From an uncultured Lachnospiraceae bacterium (lineage in GTDB: Bacteria > Bacillota > Clostridia > Lachnospirales > Lachnospiraceae), in contig CAMNFX010000026.1 in assembly GCA_946537585.1 (NCBI GenBank), forward strand, positions 1 through 10,813: 10,813 bases of DNA. The letters run 5' to 3'. Made by a program: the position numbers and the translations under genes. This document shows, piece after piece, positions 1-6,041 of the stretch (its first letter is position 1; every line of letters starts with the position of its first letter). The notes under the pieces were generated by a model, which saw nothing but the letters and a program-made list of their open reading frames with translations, made no database searches and was not told the origin of the DNA.

Positions 1-804
1 GCCAATCTGGATGTTGTCTTAAATTCCGCGGTTACAGTCGTAGACGCTAAAAAGTGCCGCATGTACATGAAGAACTTCGGTGAGTTCTTTAATAACCAGG
101 TACAGTATGCCGGAACGATCGTGCTCAGCCGTACGGACATTGTCGGTCAGGATGTGATCGATGCCGATGTGGAAATGATCCGCAGCTTAAATCCTGCAGC
201 GGAGATCGTGACGACTCCGGTCGCTGAATTGGGCGGCGCAAGACTTCTCGAGATCATCGAGAAACGTGATGATATGCTCGAGCAGATGCGTCTGGAGGCA
301 CTTTCCGAGCCTGACGGAGAATCTGAAGAAGAGCATATGGCACATCATCACCATCATCATGATGAGGATGAAGAGCATGAACATCATCATCACCACCATC
401 ATGACGAGGATGAGGAGGATGAGGAGCACGAGCATCATCACCACCATCATGACGAGGATGAGGAGGATGAGGAGGATGAGGAGCATGAGCATCATCACCA
501 CCATCATCACCATCACCATGGACATGATGCGGATGAGATCTTTGAATCCTTCGGATGGACCAATGTGCCTCCCATCTCCAGGGATAAGCTCGAAACTGCT
601 CTGCAGACACTTGCCAACGATGAACATGCCGTGATCCTTCGCTCCAAGGGCATGCTGAAGGCAGCGGATGCCGATGCCTGGTACTATTTTGATATGGTTC
701 CGGGAGAGTATGAGATCCGTGAGGGCGCTCCGGATTACACCGGAAAGGTCTGCGTGATCGGCAGTGAGCTCCGTGAGGATGACCTTAAGAAGCTTTTCTT
801 CTGA
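1..804 (+). CDS. CobW/COG0523 (G3E) GTPase, 5' partial, with His/acid metal-binding tract
   Basis: The reading frame is open from base 1 and ends at TGA 802-804, so 267 C-terminal residues are present and the P-loop and CxCC region lie upstream of the window. The first residues (VTVVDAKKC, then TIVLSRTD at about 117-140) fit the late G domain of COG0523 proteins; SRTD occupies the place of the guanine-specifying NKxD. Bases 343-525 encode 33 His and 27 Asp/Glu in alternating blocks. The last part (about 526-800: SFGW, VILRSKGML, WYYFDMVPG, VCVIGSELR) is a good CobW C-terminal domain. The family comprises GTP-driven metallochaperones or metal-insertion factors, and His-rich members usually handle zinc, cobalt or nickel. 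Zinc is my guess because the next gene has a YcgQ-like domain, and YcgQ belongs to the B. subtilis Zur regulon. It is cytoplasmic as far as can be seen. An internal ATG at 61 is not the true start, because conserved sequence continues upstream of it. Family call is firm; metal identity is inferred. Confidence 0.5.
   Translation, partial: ANLDVVLNSAVTVVDAKKCRMYMKNFGEFFNNQVQYAGTIVLSRTDIVGQDVIDADVEMIRSLNPAAEIVTTPVAELGGARLLEIIEKRDDMLEQMRLEALSEPDGESEEEHMAHHHHHHDEDEEHEHHHHHHHDEDEEDEEHEHHHHHHDEDEEDEEDEEHEHHHHHHHHHHGHDADEIFESFGWTNVPPISRDKLETALQTLANDEHAVILRSKGMLKAADADAWYYFDMVPGEYEIREGAPDYTGKVCVIGSELREDDLKKLFF
343..525 (+). repeat. His/acid staircase repeat inside the CobW-type gene
   Basis: Sixty-one codons encode only His, Asp, Glu and one Gly. 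Blocks of 6, 7, 6 and 10 His alternate with acidic blocks DEDEE, DEDEEDEE and DEDEEDEEDEE, each acidic block being followed by HE and the next His block. The acidic block thus grows by one DEE unit at each step. At DNA level, bases 385-426 and 433-474 are a perfect 42-base direct repeat at a 48-base period, and the first 18 bases recur at 490-507. The reading frame is kept throughout. This looks like expansion by slippage or unequal recombination under selection for a metal-binding tract. Confidence 0.5.
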
Positions 805-816
805 GGGACTTAAGTC

Positions 817-1779
817 ATGGCAGATACTATTCAGAACAATGAAATCCCGGTTTTCCTGATCAACGGATTTCTGGAGGCGGGAAAAACTTCCTTTATTGCA
901 TATACACTGGGAGAAGAATACTTCCATATTGACGGAAATACGCTGCTGATCGTCGGTGAAGAAGGTGAAACCGAGTATGATCCGAAGCTTCTGAAGCGGG
1001 AGAAGACGCATCTCGTCATTGTCGATGACCGTGAACAACTGACAAAGGAATACCTTGCCAGGCTGGGGGCCATGACCAGGGCTGAACGCGTGCTGATCGA
1101 ATACAACGGCATGTGGAGCGACCCCGGCCTTCTGGATCTTCCTGACAGCTGGGTCCTTTATCAGCAGATCACCGTAATGGACGGAAGCACGCTTGGAACC
1201 TATCTGACCAACATGCGCTCACTGATGGGACCTCTTCTTCGCAATTCAGAGCTTTGCATTGTAAACCGCTGTGACGGAAAAACCACTGACGAGCTGCAGG
1301 AATACAAGAAGCAGCTCCGTCCCATGCTGCTGAAGGGCTCCATGATCGTTATGGAGAACAAATACGGCGAGGTCCAGCTTGATACTCTGCCGGAAGATCT
1401 TCCGTATGATGTCAGTGGGGATACGGTCGTCCTGCAGCCGGAGGACTACGGGACCTGGTTTTTCGATGCCAAGGACTATCCCGACCGCTATATCGGCAAG
1501 ACGATTGAATTTACAGCAAGGATCATGAAATCCAAGCGGCTTGAAAAGGGTGTGTTTGTTCCCGGCCGCATGTCCATGACCTGCTGCGAGGCTGATATGA
1601 CCTTCCTGGGTTATCTTTCCTATTATAGGGAGCTGGACGCGTACAGTGACGGCGCCTGGGTACACCTCAAGGCAAAGTTTGAGCTCAGGAACAGAAAAGA
1701 ATACGAGGGCGAGGGACCATTTCTCATGGTTCAGTCCATGAGCCTGACCGGTCCGATCACAGAACCGGCCGGTTTCTGA
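817..1779 (+). CDS. G3E-type GTPase fused to a YcgQ/TIGR03943-like C-terminal domain
   Basis: This 320-residue protein has a clear Walker A (GFLEAGKTS, residues 17-25), a VIVDD strand near 67-71, IEYNG at 94-98 (matching the E-x-x-G stretch of CobW proteins) and NRCD at 150-153 as the guanine motif. The G-x-x-x-CxCC metal motif expected after Walker A in COG0523 is absent; GEEGETEYD stands there. Residues about 205-320 resemble the C-terminal part of YcgQ/TIGR03943: GKTIEF, then VFVPGRMSMTCCEAD (CC at 256-257), then WVHLKAKFEL. That region is an OB-like domain in a family encoded next to a YcgR-type permease and under Zur in B. subtilis. The ATG lies 12 bases after the upstream GTPase, with GAGGG at 803-807 overlapping its stop codon, so the two are surely cotranscribed. 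Likely role: nucleotide-dependent partner in metal trafficking. The domain reading is from memory of the families; function is inferred. Confidence 0.5.
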   Translation: MADTIQNNEIPVFLINGFLEAGKTSFIAYTLGEEYFHIDGNTLLIVGEEGETEYDPKLLKREKTHLVIVDDREQLTKEYLARLGAMTRAERVLIEYNGMWSDPGLLDLPDSWVLYQQITVMDGSTLGTYLTNMRSLMGPLLRNSELCIVNRCDGKTTDELQEYKKQLRPMLLKGSMIVMENKYGEVQLDTLPEDLPYDVSGDTVVLQPEDYGTWFFDAKDYPDRYIGKTIEFTARIMKSKRLEKGVFVPGRMSMTCCEADMTFLGYLSYYRELDAYSDGAWVHLKAKFELRNRKEYEGEGPFLMVQSMSLTGPITEPAGF

Positions 1780-1838
1780 GGCTCCCGGTCCTCATGTAAC
1801 TGCCGCCGGAACACCCTGATAAGTGAACTTTATTTGAT

Positions 1839-2537
1839 ATGTCGAAAAGAGCAGACTACAATATCATCGTAAAACCCGGCAGTTCTGATGTGGAAGTTAA
1901 GAAGTCCCACTTTATCACTTCCCTGAAATGCTGCAGAACAGAGGATGAAGCAAAAGCCTTCATAGAGGAGATACGAAGAGCCAACCGGGACGCCCGACAC
2001 AACTGCTTTGCCATGAGGATCGGCGATCCTTCCCGGATATTTGAGCGCTTCAGTGATGACGGCGAGCCGCAGGGAACTGCCGGCAAGCCCATGCTTGAAC
2101 TGCTGAAAGGGGCTCAGCTGACAGATGTCTGTGCTGTTGTGACGCGTTACTTTGGAGGCACCCTGCTTGGTACCGGCGGTCTTGTGCGGGCATATTCCGA
2201 CTCTCTGAAGGAAGCGCTTTTATCGACCGAAACGGCAGCATTGAACACCGGATACCGTATCGATGTGTGCTGTGACTACAGCACTGCCAACCGTCTGAAG
2301 CGTCTTGCTGCATCCATGGAGCTTTATACGATGGATGAAGTCTATGGCACCGGCTGCGAACTGATTTACCTCGTTCCTGAGGAACAGACGGACGGGTTTA
2401 TCCGGAAGATCACGGATGCAAGCTCCGGAAGTGCCCGTATAAAAACAGGCGAAAAGGTCCTTTATTACGGCACGGAAAAGCCGGCGGTTTATGCCGTATC
2501 TGAAGCTGAAAGCGATCCGCGGAAAGGAGCAACTTAA
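1839..2537 (+). CDS. yigZ: YigZ/IMPACT (UPF0029) family protein
   Basis: A 232-residue protein matching YigZ of E. coli and YvyE of B. subtilis in length and order. The N-terminal UPF0029 domain has RHNCFAMRIG (53-62), DDGEPQGTAGKP (73-84) and TRYFGGTLLGTGGLVRAY (102-119), the diagnostic signatures. The C-terminal DUF1949 domain covers about residues 136-210. The eukaryotic relative IMPACT modulates Gcn2. The bacterial role is unsettled, with ribosome or nucleic-acid binding suspected. The start fits the family N-terminus (VEVKKSHFI follows shortly), but no Shine-Dalgarno sequence is visible in the 59-base gap upstream, which is unlike the neighbouring genes. The stop codon TAA (2535-2537) overlaps the next ATG by one base, so the gene heads a coupled trio. 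Confidence 0.5.
   Translation: MSKRADYNIIVKPGSSDVEVKKSHFITSLKCCRTEDEAKAFIEEIRRANRDARHNCFAMRIGDPSRIFERFSDDGEPQGTAGKPMLELLKGAQLTDVCAVVTRYFGGTLLGTGGLVRAYSDSLKEALLSTETAALNTGYRIDVCCDYSTANRLKRLAASMELYTMDEVYGTGCELIYLVPEEQTDGFIRKITDASSGSARIKTGEKVLYYGTEKPAVYAVSEAESDPRKGAT
2523..2529 (+). promoter_or_regulatory. Ribosome binding site for the 73-residue ORF
   Basis: AAAGGAG lies inside the last codons of yigZ, seven bases before the ATG at 2537. It fixes that start and shows the overlapping TAATG arrangement is real. Confidence 0.5.
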
Positions 2538-2758
2538 TGATCAATTTTCAGGAAGAGATCAAGCGCTTTAAGCCATCCCTTGATGTGGATGATATTGAAG
2601 ATACGATCACGGGTATTGACCTCACCGATATGAATGATCTGATGCTGCAGATGGTGAAGGAGACCTCTGAGCGCAGCCGACGCGCAAACGCAAGGACGCC
2701 CGTTGTGGCGGAACATGAGGCATCCGGCCATCCTGCTGACGGATTTACGGAATTATGA
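2537..2758 (+). CDS. Small conserved-looking protein of unknown function (73 aa)
   Basis: I do not recognise a characterised family. The protein begins MINFQEEIKRFKPSLDVDD and continues with an acidic helical stretch (DIEDTITGIDLTDMNDLMLQMVKE, about residues 19-42, quoted here only by its limits and key LTDMNDLM core), then a basic patch (RSRRANAR, 46-53) and a loose tail. There is no signal peptide, membrane span or cysteine. It is tied to both neighbours: its ATG overlaps the yigZ stop by one base behind a good AAAGGAG, and its TGA (2756-2758) overlaps the start of the TPR gene as ATGA. I recall similar short proteins at this place in other Lachnospiraceae, which suggests a conserved partner of the TPR membrane protein, but this is memory and inference only. 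Confidence 0.5.
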   Translation: MINFQEEIKRFKPSLDVDDIEDTITGIDLTDMNDLMLQMVKETSERSRRANARTPVVAEHEASGHPADGFTEL

Positions 2759-4059
2759 TCTATCCTGCAGACCTGTCTAAAATAGCAAACGCATACTATA
2801 ACCGCGGTCTTGAACGGGCTCAGCTGCAGGACTTAAGCGGAGCTGCCATTTATCTGAAGGAGGCGCTCCGTTTTGACAAATACTGCACGGATGCGAGAAA
2901 TCTTCTGGGGCTGATCTTTTTTGAAATGGGTGAAACAGCCGCTGCGCTGGTGCAGTGGGTCATCAGCCTGAACCTTGACCCGGAGAACAATCCTGCCGAC
3001 AGGTATCTCGATGAGATCCAGAGGAAGCCGGCAGTTCTTTCCAATGCCGCTTCCACGATCAAACGCTTCAATCAGGCGCTGTTTCTTGCGCAGAACGGCC
3101 AGGAGGATTTTGCTGTAATCGAGCTGAGGGATATTGCCGGAAAGAATCCGAAGTATGTAAAAGCACAGCTTCTCCTTTCGATCCTGTATATGCAGAGCTC
3201 CGACAATGTCAAGGCCGGCCGGGCTCTGATGGAAGTCCTGAAGGTGGACCGCAACAATCCGCAGGCACTGGTGCTCATGGACGAAGTCAAAAAGCGAACC
3301 GGCCGTGCGGATATTGAGAAATCAAAGCTGGAAAATGCCTTTTCACACAGGCAGATGGAAGATGACGACGTTATACTGCCGAAAGCCAGAAGACAGGCGA
3401 CCGCCGAGCAGATCCTCCTCTATGTGATCGCCGGCATCGCAGTGGGACTCCTGAGCTTTTATCTGCTGATCCTTCCGACGATCCGCAAGGGATACCGGGA
3501 CGAACTGAACCGGAATCTGATCGACAACAGCCAGGAGCTTTCCTCGATCAATGCGGATTATACACGTCTGAAAGAAAACTTCGACAGCCTGCAGGCAGAG
3601 TATTTGGATGTCAGTCAGAAGCTGACCGCATATGAGGAGGAAAATGCCGCCTTCACCTCCATGTACGAGAAGCTGAACTCCATCATCGACGATTACAATG
3701 CCGGCGACATCGTGAGCGCCGTCAATTCCTATCTGGAGATCGACAGGGAACGTGCTTCCCAGGAGCCGCTTCTGGGACAGCTTCAGGAAGTTGACCGCCT
3801 GATCATCAACGACGGATTCAATACCATCCTGGAGACAGGAACGACTGAGTGGAACGCCGGAAAGGTCCAGGAGGCGGAGTATTATTATGACCTGGCGCTG
3901 AAGATCAAAAACGATGATCCTGAAGCAATGTATCTGATGGCGCGGCTGATGCAGTCGCAGGACCGTATAACGGAGGCAAACGCGCTGTTTGACCGTATTG
4001 TCGGCGAGCATCCCGAAAGCCGCTATGCGCAGCGAGCCATTGAAGCCAGAGGATATTGA
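2755..4059 (+). CDS. TPR-repeat membrane protein with central coiled coil
   Basis: A 434-residue protein of three parts. Residues 8-190 contain several TPR-like helix pairs (AYYNRGLERAQLQDLSGAA at about 13-31, NLLGLIFFEMGETAAAL at 49-65, and a further set at about 137-180). One hydrophobic span lies near 219-241 (core LLYVIAGIAVGLLSFYLLIL). A heptad-like stretch at about 250-310 follows, then a second TPR set at 350-430 (EWNAGKVQEAEYYYDLALKI, EANALFDRIVGEHPES). Such proteins act as scaffolds on either side of the membrane. Positive charges flank the span on both sides (KARR before, RKGYR after), so orientation cannot be called. Translation starts by ATGA overlap with the upstream gene and without a visible ribosome site, implying translational coupling. 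The ending EHPESRYAQRA resembles YbgF/CpoB-style TPR C-termini, but there is no other support for that identity. Confidence 0.5.
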   Translation: MIYPADLSKIANAYYNRGLERAQLQDLSGAAIYLKEALRFDKYCTDARNLLGLIFFEMGETAAALVQWVISLNLDPENNPADRYLDEIQRKPAVLSNAASTIKRFNQALFLAQNGQEDFAVIELRDIAGKNPKYVKAQLLLSILYMQSSDNVKAGRALMEVLKVDRNNPQALVLMDEVKKRTGRADIEKSKLENAFSHRQMEDDDVILPKARRQATAEQILLYVIAGIAVGLLSFYLLILPTIRKGYRDELNRNLIDNSQELSSINADYTRLKENFDSLQAEYLDVSQKLTAYEEENAAFTSMYEKLNSIIDDYNAGDIVSAVNSYLEIDRERASQEPLLGQLQEVDRLIINDGFNTILETGTTEWNAGKVQEAEYYYDLALKIKNDDPEAMYLMARLMQSQDRITEANALFDRIVGEHPESRYAQRAIEARGY

Positions 4060-4077
4060 TTATTCCTGTGATTTTTT
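4047..4077 (+). terminator. Possible weak intrinsic terminator after the TPR gene
   Basis: AGGATA (4050-4055) pairs with TATTCCT (4061-4067) with one bulged T, extended by two pairs at 4047-4048 and 4069-4070 beyond one mismatch, and is followed by six T at 4072-4077. The five-base loop 4056-4060 contains the stop codon TGA. The stem is short and only partly GC, so efficiency is doubtful, but its place before a 106-base gap fits a transcript end. Confidence 0.5.
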
Positions 4078-4113
4078 CGGAATCCCGGACATTATCCGTG
4101 CCGGAGATCCGTA

Positions 4114-4119
4114 TATAAA
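4114..4119 (+). promoter_or_regulatory. Candidate -10 element upstream of typA
   Basis: TATAAA within an AT-rich run (4112-4120) sits about 47 bases before the typA start. The best -35 position at 17-base spacing (4091-4096, ATTATC) is poor, so this is a weak suggestion, supported mainly by the possible terminator just upstream. Confidence 0.5.
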
Positions 4120-4127
4120 TGTATATC

Positions 4128-4150
4128 CTCCCGGGCTGTGATCGCGGGAG
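4128..4150 (+). other. Hairpin in the typA leader
   Basis: CTCCCG (4128-4133) and CGGGAG (4145-4150) form a perfect six-pair GC stem with an 11-base loop, 15 bases upstream of the typA ATG. No T run follows, so it is not a terminator. The right arm contains a GGGAG that resembles a ribosome site, but it is too far from the start to be the main one. It could influence translation of typA. The real ribosome site is probably the weak AGAGG at 4157-4161. Confidence 0.5.
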
Positions 4151-4165
4151 AAAGCAAGAGGTTAT

Positions 4166-6001
4166 ATGAGCGTACAGAAAAGAGAAGACATTCGAAACGT
4201 AGCAATTATCGCACATGTCGACCATGGCAAAACGACTCTGGTCGACGCCCTGCTTCATCAGAGCGGCGTGTTCCGTGACAATCAGGAGGTGGCGGAACGC
4301 GTAATGGATTCCAATGCCATCGAGCGTGAGCGTGGAATCACGATCCTGAGCAAGAATACCGCGATCAATTATAAGGGTCACAAGATCAATATCGTTGACA
4401 CTCCCGGTCATGCTGATTTCGGCGGAGAAGTCGAGCGTGTCTTAAAGATGGTCGACGGCGTTGTACTGCTGGTCGATGCATTTGAGGGTCCCATGCCTCA
4501 GACTAAATTTGTTCTCGGAAGAGCAATGGAGCTGGACCTTCCCGTCGTTGTCTGCGTCAACAAGATCGACCGTGACGGCGCCCGTCCGCAGGAGGTAGTG
4601 GACGAGGTCCTTGAGCTTCTCCTGGATCTCGGCGCATCCGACGAACAGATCGACTGTCCCTTTGTATTCGCCAGCGCAAGAGCCGGCGCATCATCCCTGG
4701 ATCCTGATGAGCCCGGGGTCAACATGCAGCCGCTCCTTGATACGATCATCGAGCATATTCCCTGTCCGGAGGGAGATCCGGATGCTCCGCTGCAGATGCT
4801 GGTCTCAACGATCGACTATAATGACTATGTCGGCAGGATCGGCGTCGGCAAGGTATCCAACGGCAAGATCAAAGTCAATCAGCAGGTTGTGCTTTGCAAC
4901 CATCATGACAGCAGCAAAATGGTCCGCACGAAGATCTCCAAGCTGTATGAATACAACGGACTTGCGCGCACGGAGGTCAACGAGGCCGGCATCGGTTCCA
5001 TCGTTGCGATCTCCGGCATACCCGAGATCCATATCGGAGATACGATCTGTGCCGCCGACCATGCATCGCCGATCCCGTTCCAGAAGATCTCGGAGCCCAC
5101 GATCGCAATGTATTTCATGGTCAATGACAGCCCGCTTGCAGGTACGGAAGGAAAGTACGTCACCTCCCGTCATATCCGGGACCGTCTGTTCCGTGAGCTG
5201 AATACCGACGTATCTCTTCGTGTGGAGGAAACCGAAAACGCGGACTGCTTCAAGGTCTCGGGACGCGGCGAGCTGCACTTAAGCGTCCTGATCGAAAACA
5301 TGAGAAGAGAAGGCTATGAGTTTGCGGTTTCCAAGGCTGAGGTCCTTTATAAGACGGATGAAAACGGAAAACGTCTTGAGCCTATGGAGACAGTCTATAT
5401 TGATGTGCCTGAGGAGTTTTCCGGAACGATCATCCAGAAGCTGACACAGAGAAAAGGCGAGCTGATCGGCATGACTCCCGTCGGCACAACAAATACGCGC
5501 CTGCAGTTTTCCATTCCGTCCCGCGGTCTGATCGGTTACCGGAATGAGTTCATGACCGACACAAAGGGCAACGGTATCATGAATACTGCTTTTGACTGCT
5601 ATGGTCCCTATAAGGGAGATTTAAGCTATCGGCCGACCGGGTCGATCATCGCGTGCGAGGCAGGCGAAGCGATCACTTACGGACTGTTCAACGCGCAGGA
5701 AAGAGGCACCCTGTTCATCGGTCCCGGCACAAAGGTATATAATGGCATGGTCGTGGGCCAGTCTCCCAAGACAGAGGATGTCGAGATCAATGTTTGCAAG
5801 ACAAAGAAGCTGACCAACACGCGTGCTTCCGGTTCCGATGAGGCGCTGCACCTGACGCCTCCCAGGATCATGTCTCTTGAGCAGTGCATGGACTTCATCG
5901 ATACGGATGAACTTTTAGAGGTCACGCCGAAGTCTCTCAGGATCCGAAAGAAGATCCTGGACCCGCTGCTCCGCAAGAGGGCATCTTTCAAAAAGGGCTG
6001 A
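4166..6001 (+). CDS. typA: Ribosome-associated translational GTPase TypA/BipA
   Basis: The 611-residue length and whole-length pattern are those of TypA/BipA. G-domain motifs are complete: AHVDHGKTT (16-24), RGIT (56-59) for switch I, DTPGH (78-82), NKID (132-135) and ASARAG (169-174). They are followed by the EF-G-like domains II, III and V and the BipA-specific C-terminal domain (GLIGYRNEFMTDTKGNG and the LTPPRIMSLEQCMDFI segment). TypA binds the 70S ribosome and supports late 50S assembly and growth at low temperature or under stress. The start gives the standard N-terminus IRNVAIIAHVDHGKT. It follows a 106-base gap holding a possible terminator, a weak -10 and a hairpin, and sits 40 bases before nadE. 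No unusual residues seen. Confidence 0.5.
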   Translation: MSVQKREDIRNVAIIAHVDHGKTTLVDALLHQSGVFRDNQEVAERVMDSNAIERERGITILSKNTAINYKGHKINIVDTPGHADFGGEVERVLKMVDGVVLLVDAFEGPMPQTKFVLGRAMELDLPVVVCVNKIDRDGARPQEVVDEVLELLLDLGASDEQIDCPFVFASARAGASSLDPDEPGVNMQPLLDTIIEHIPCPEGDPDAPLQMLVSTIDYNDYVGRIGVGKVSNGKIKVNQQVVLCNHHDSSKMVRTKISKLYEYNGLARTEVNEAGIGSIVAISGIPEIHIGDTICAADHASPIPFQKISEPTIAMYFMVNDSPLAGTEGKYVTSRHIRDRLFRELNTDVSLRVEETENADCFKVSGRGELHLSVLIENMRREGYEFAVSKAEVLYKTDENGKRLEPMETVYIDVPEEFSGTIIQKLTQRKGELIGMTPVGTTNTRLQFSIPSRGLIGYRNEFMTDTKGNGIMNTAFDCYGPYKGDLSYRPTGSIIACEAGEAITYGLFNAQERGTLFIGPGTKVYNGMVVGQSPKTEDVEINVCKTKKLTNTRASGSDEALHLTPPRIMSLEQCMDFIDTDELLEVTPKSLRIRKKILDPLLRKRASFKKG

Positions 6002-6028
6002 AACATTCCGAATTGCTGCGGTTTTTAC

Positions 6029-6034
6029 AGGAGG
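6029..6034 (+). promoter_or_regulatory. Consensus ribosome binding site of nadE
   Basis: A perfect AGGAGG lies seven bases before the ATG at 6042, fixing the start. It is the strongest Shine-Dalgarno match in the window. Confidence 0.5.
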
Positions 6035-6041
6035 AAGGCTT

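Noticed and set aside
343..525. CRISPR-like regular repeat
   Set aside because: The 48-base periodicity comes from in-frame codons for His and acidic residues; there are no unique spacers and the frame is continuous through a protein gene.
187..1038. Long reverse-strand open frame opposite the GTPase genes, rich in Met, Leu, Val and Ile
   Set aside because: It is the antisense of the His/acid tract (GAT, CAT and GAG codons read as ATG/ATC/CTC types). The plus strand has clear family motifs and no ribosome site fits the reverse frame.
1760..1778. GC-rich inverted repeat at the end of the second GTPase gene as a terminator
   Set aside because: The stem (CAGAACC with GGTTTCTG) is fair, but no T run follows and it lies wholly in coding sequence. 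It may still mark a transcript end.
6008..6026. Terminator between typA and nadE (CCG, CGG, then five T)
   Set aside because: The stem is only three pairs, too short to terminate; the genes are probably cotranscribed.
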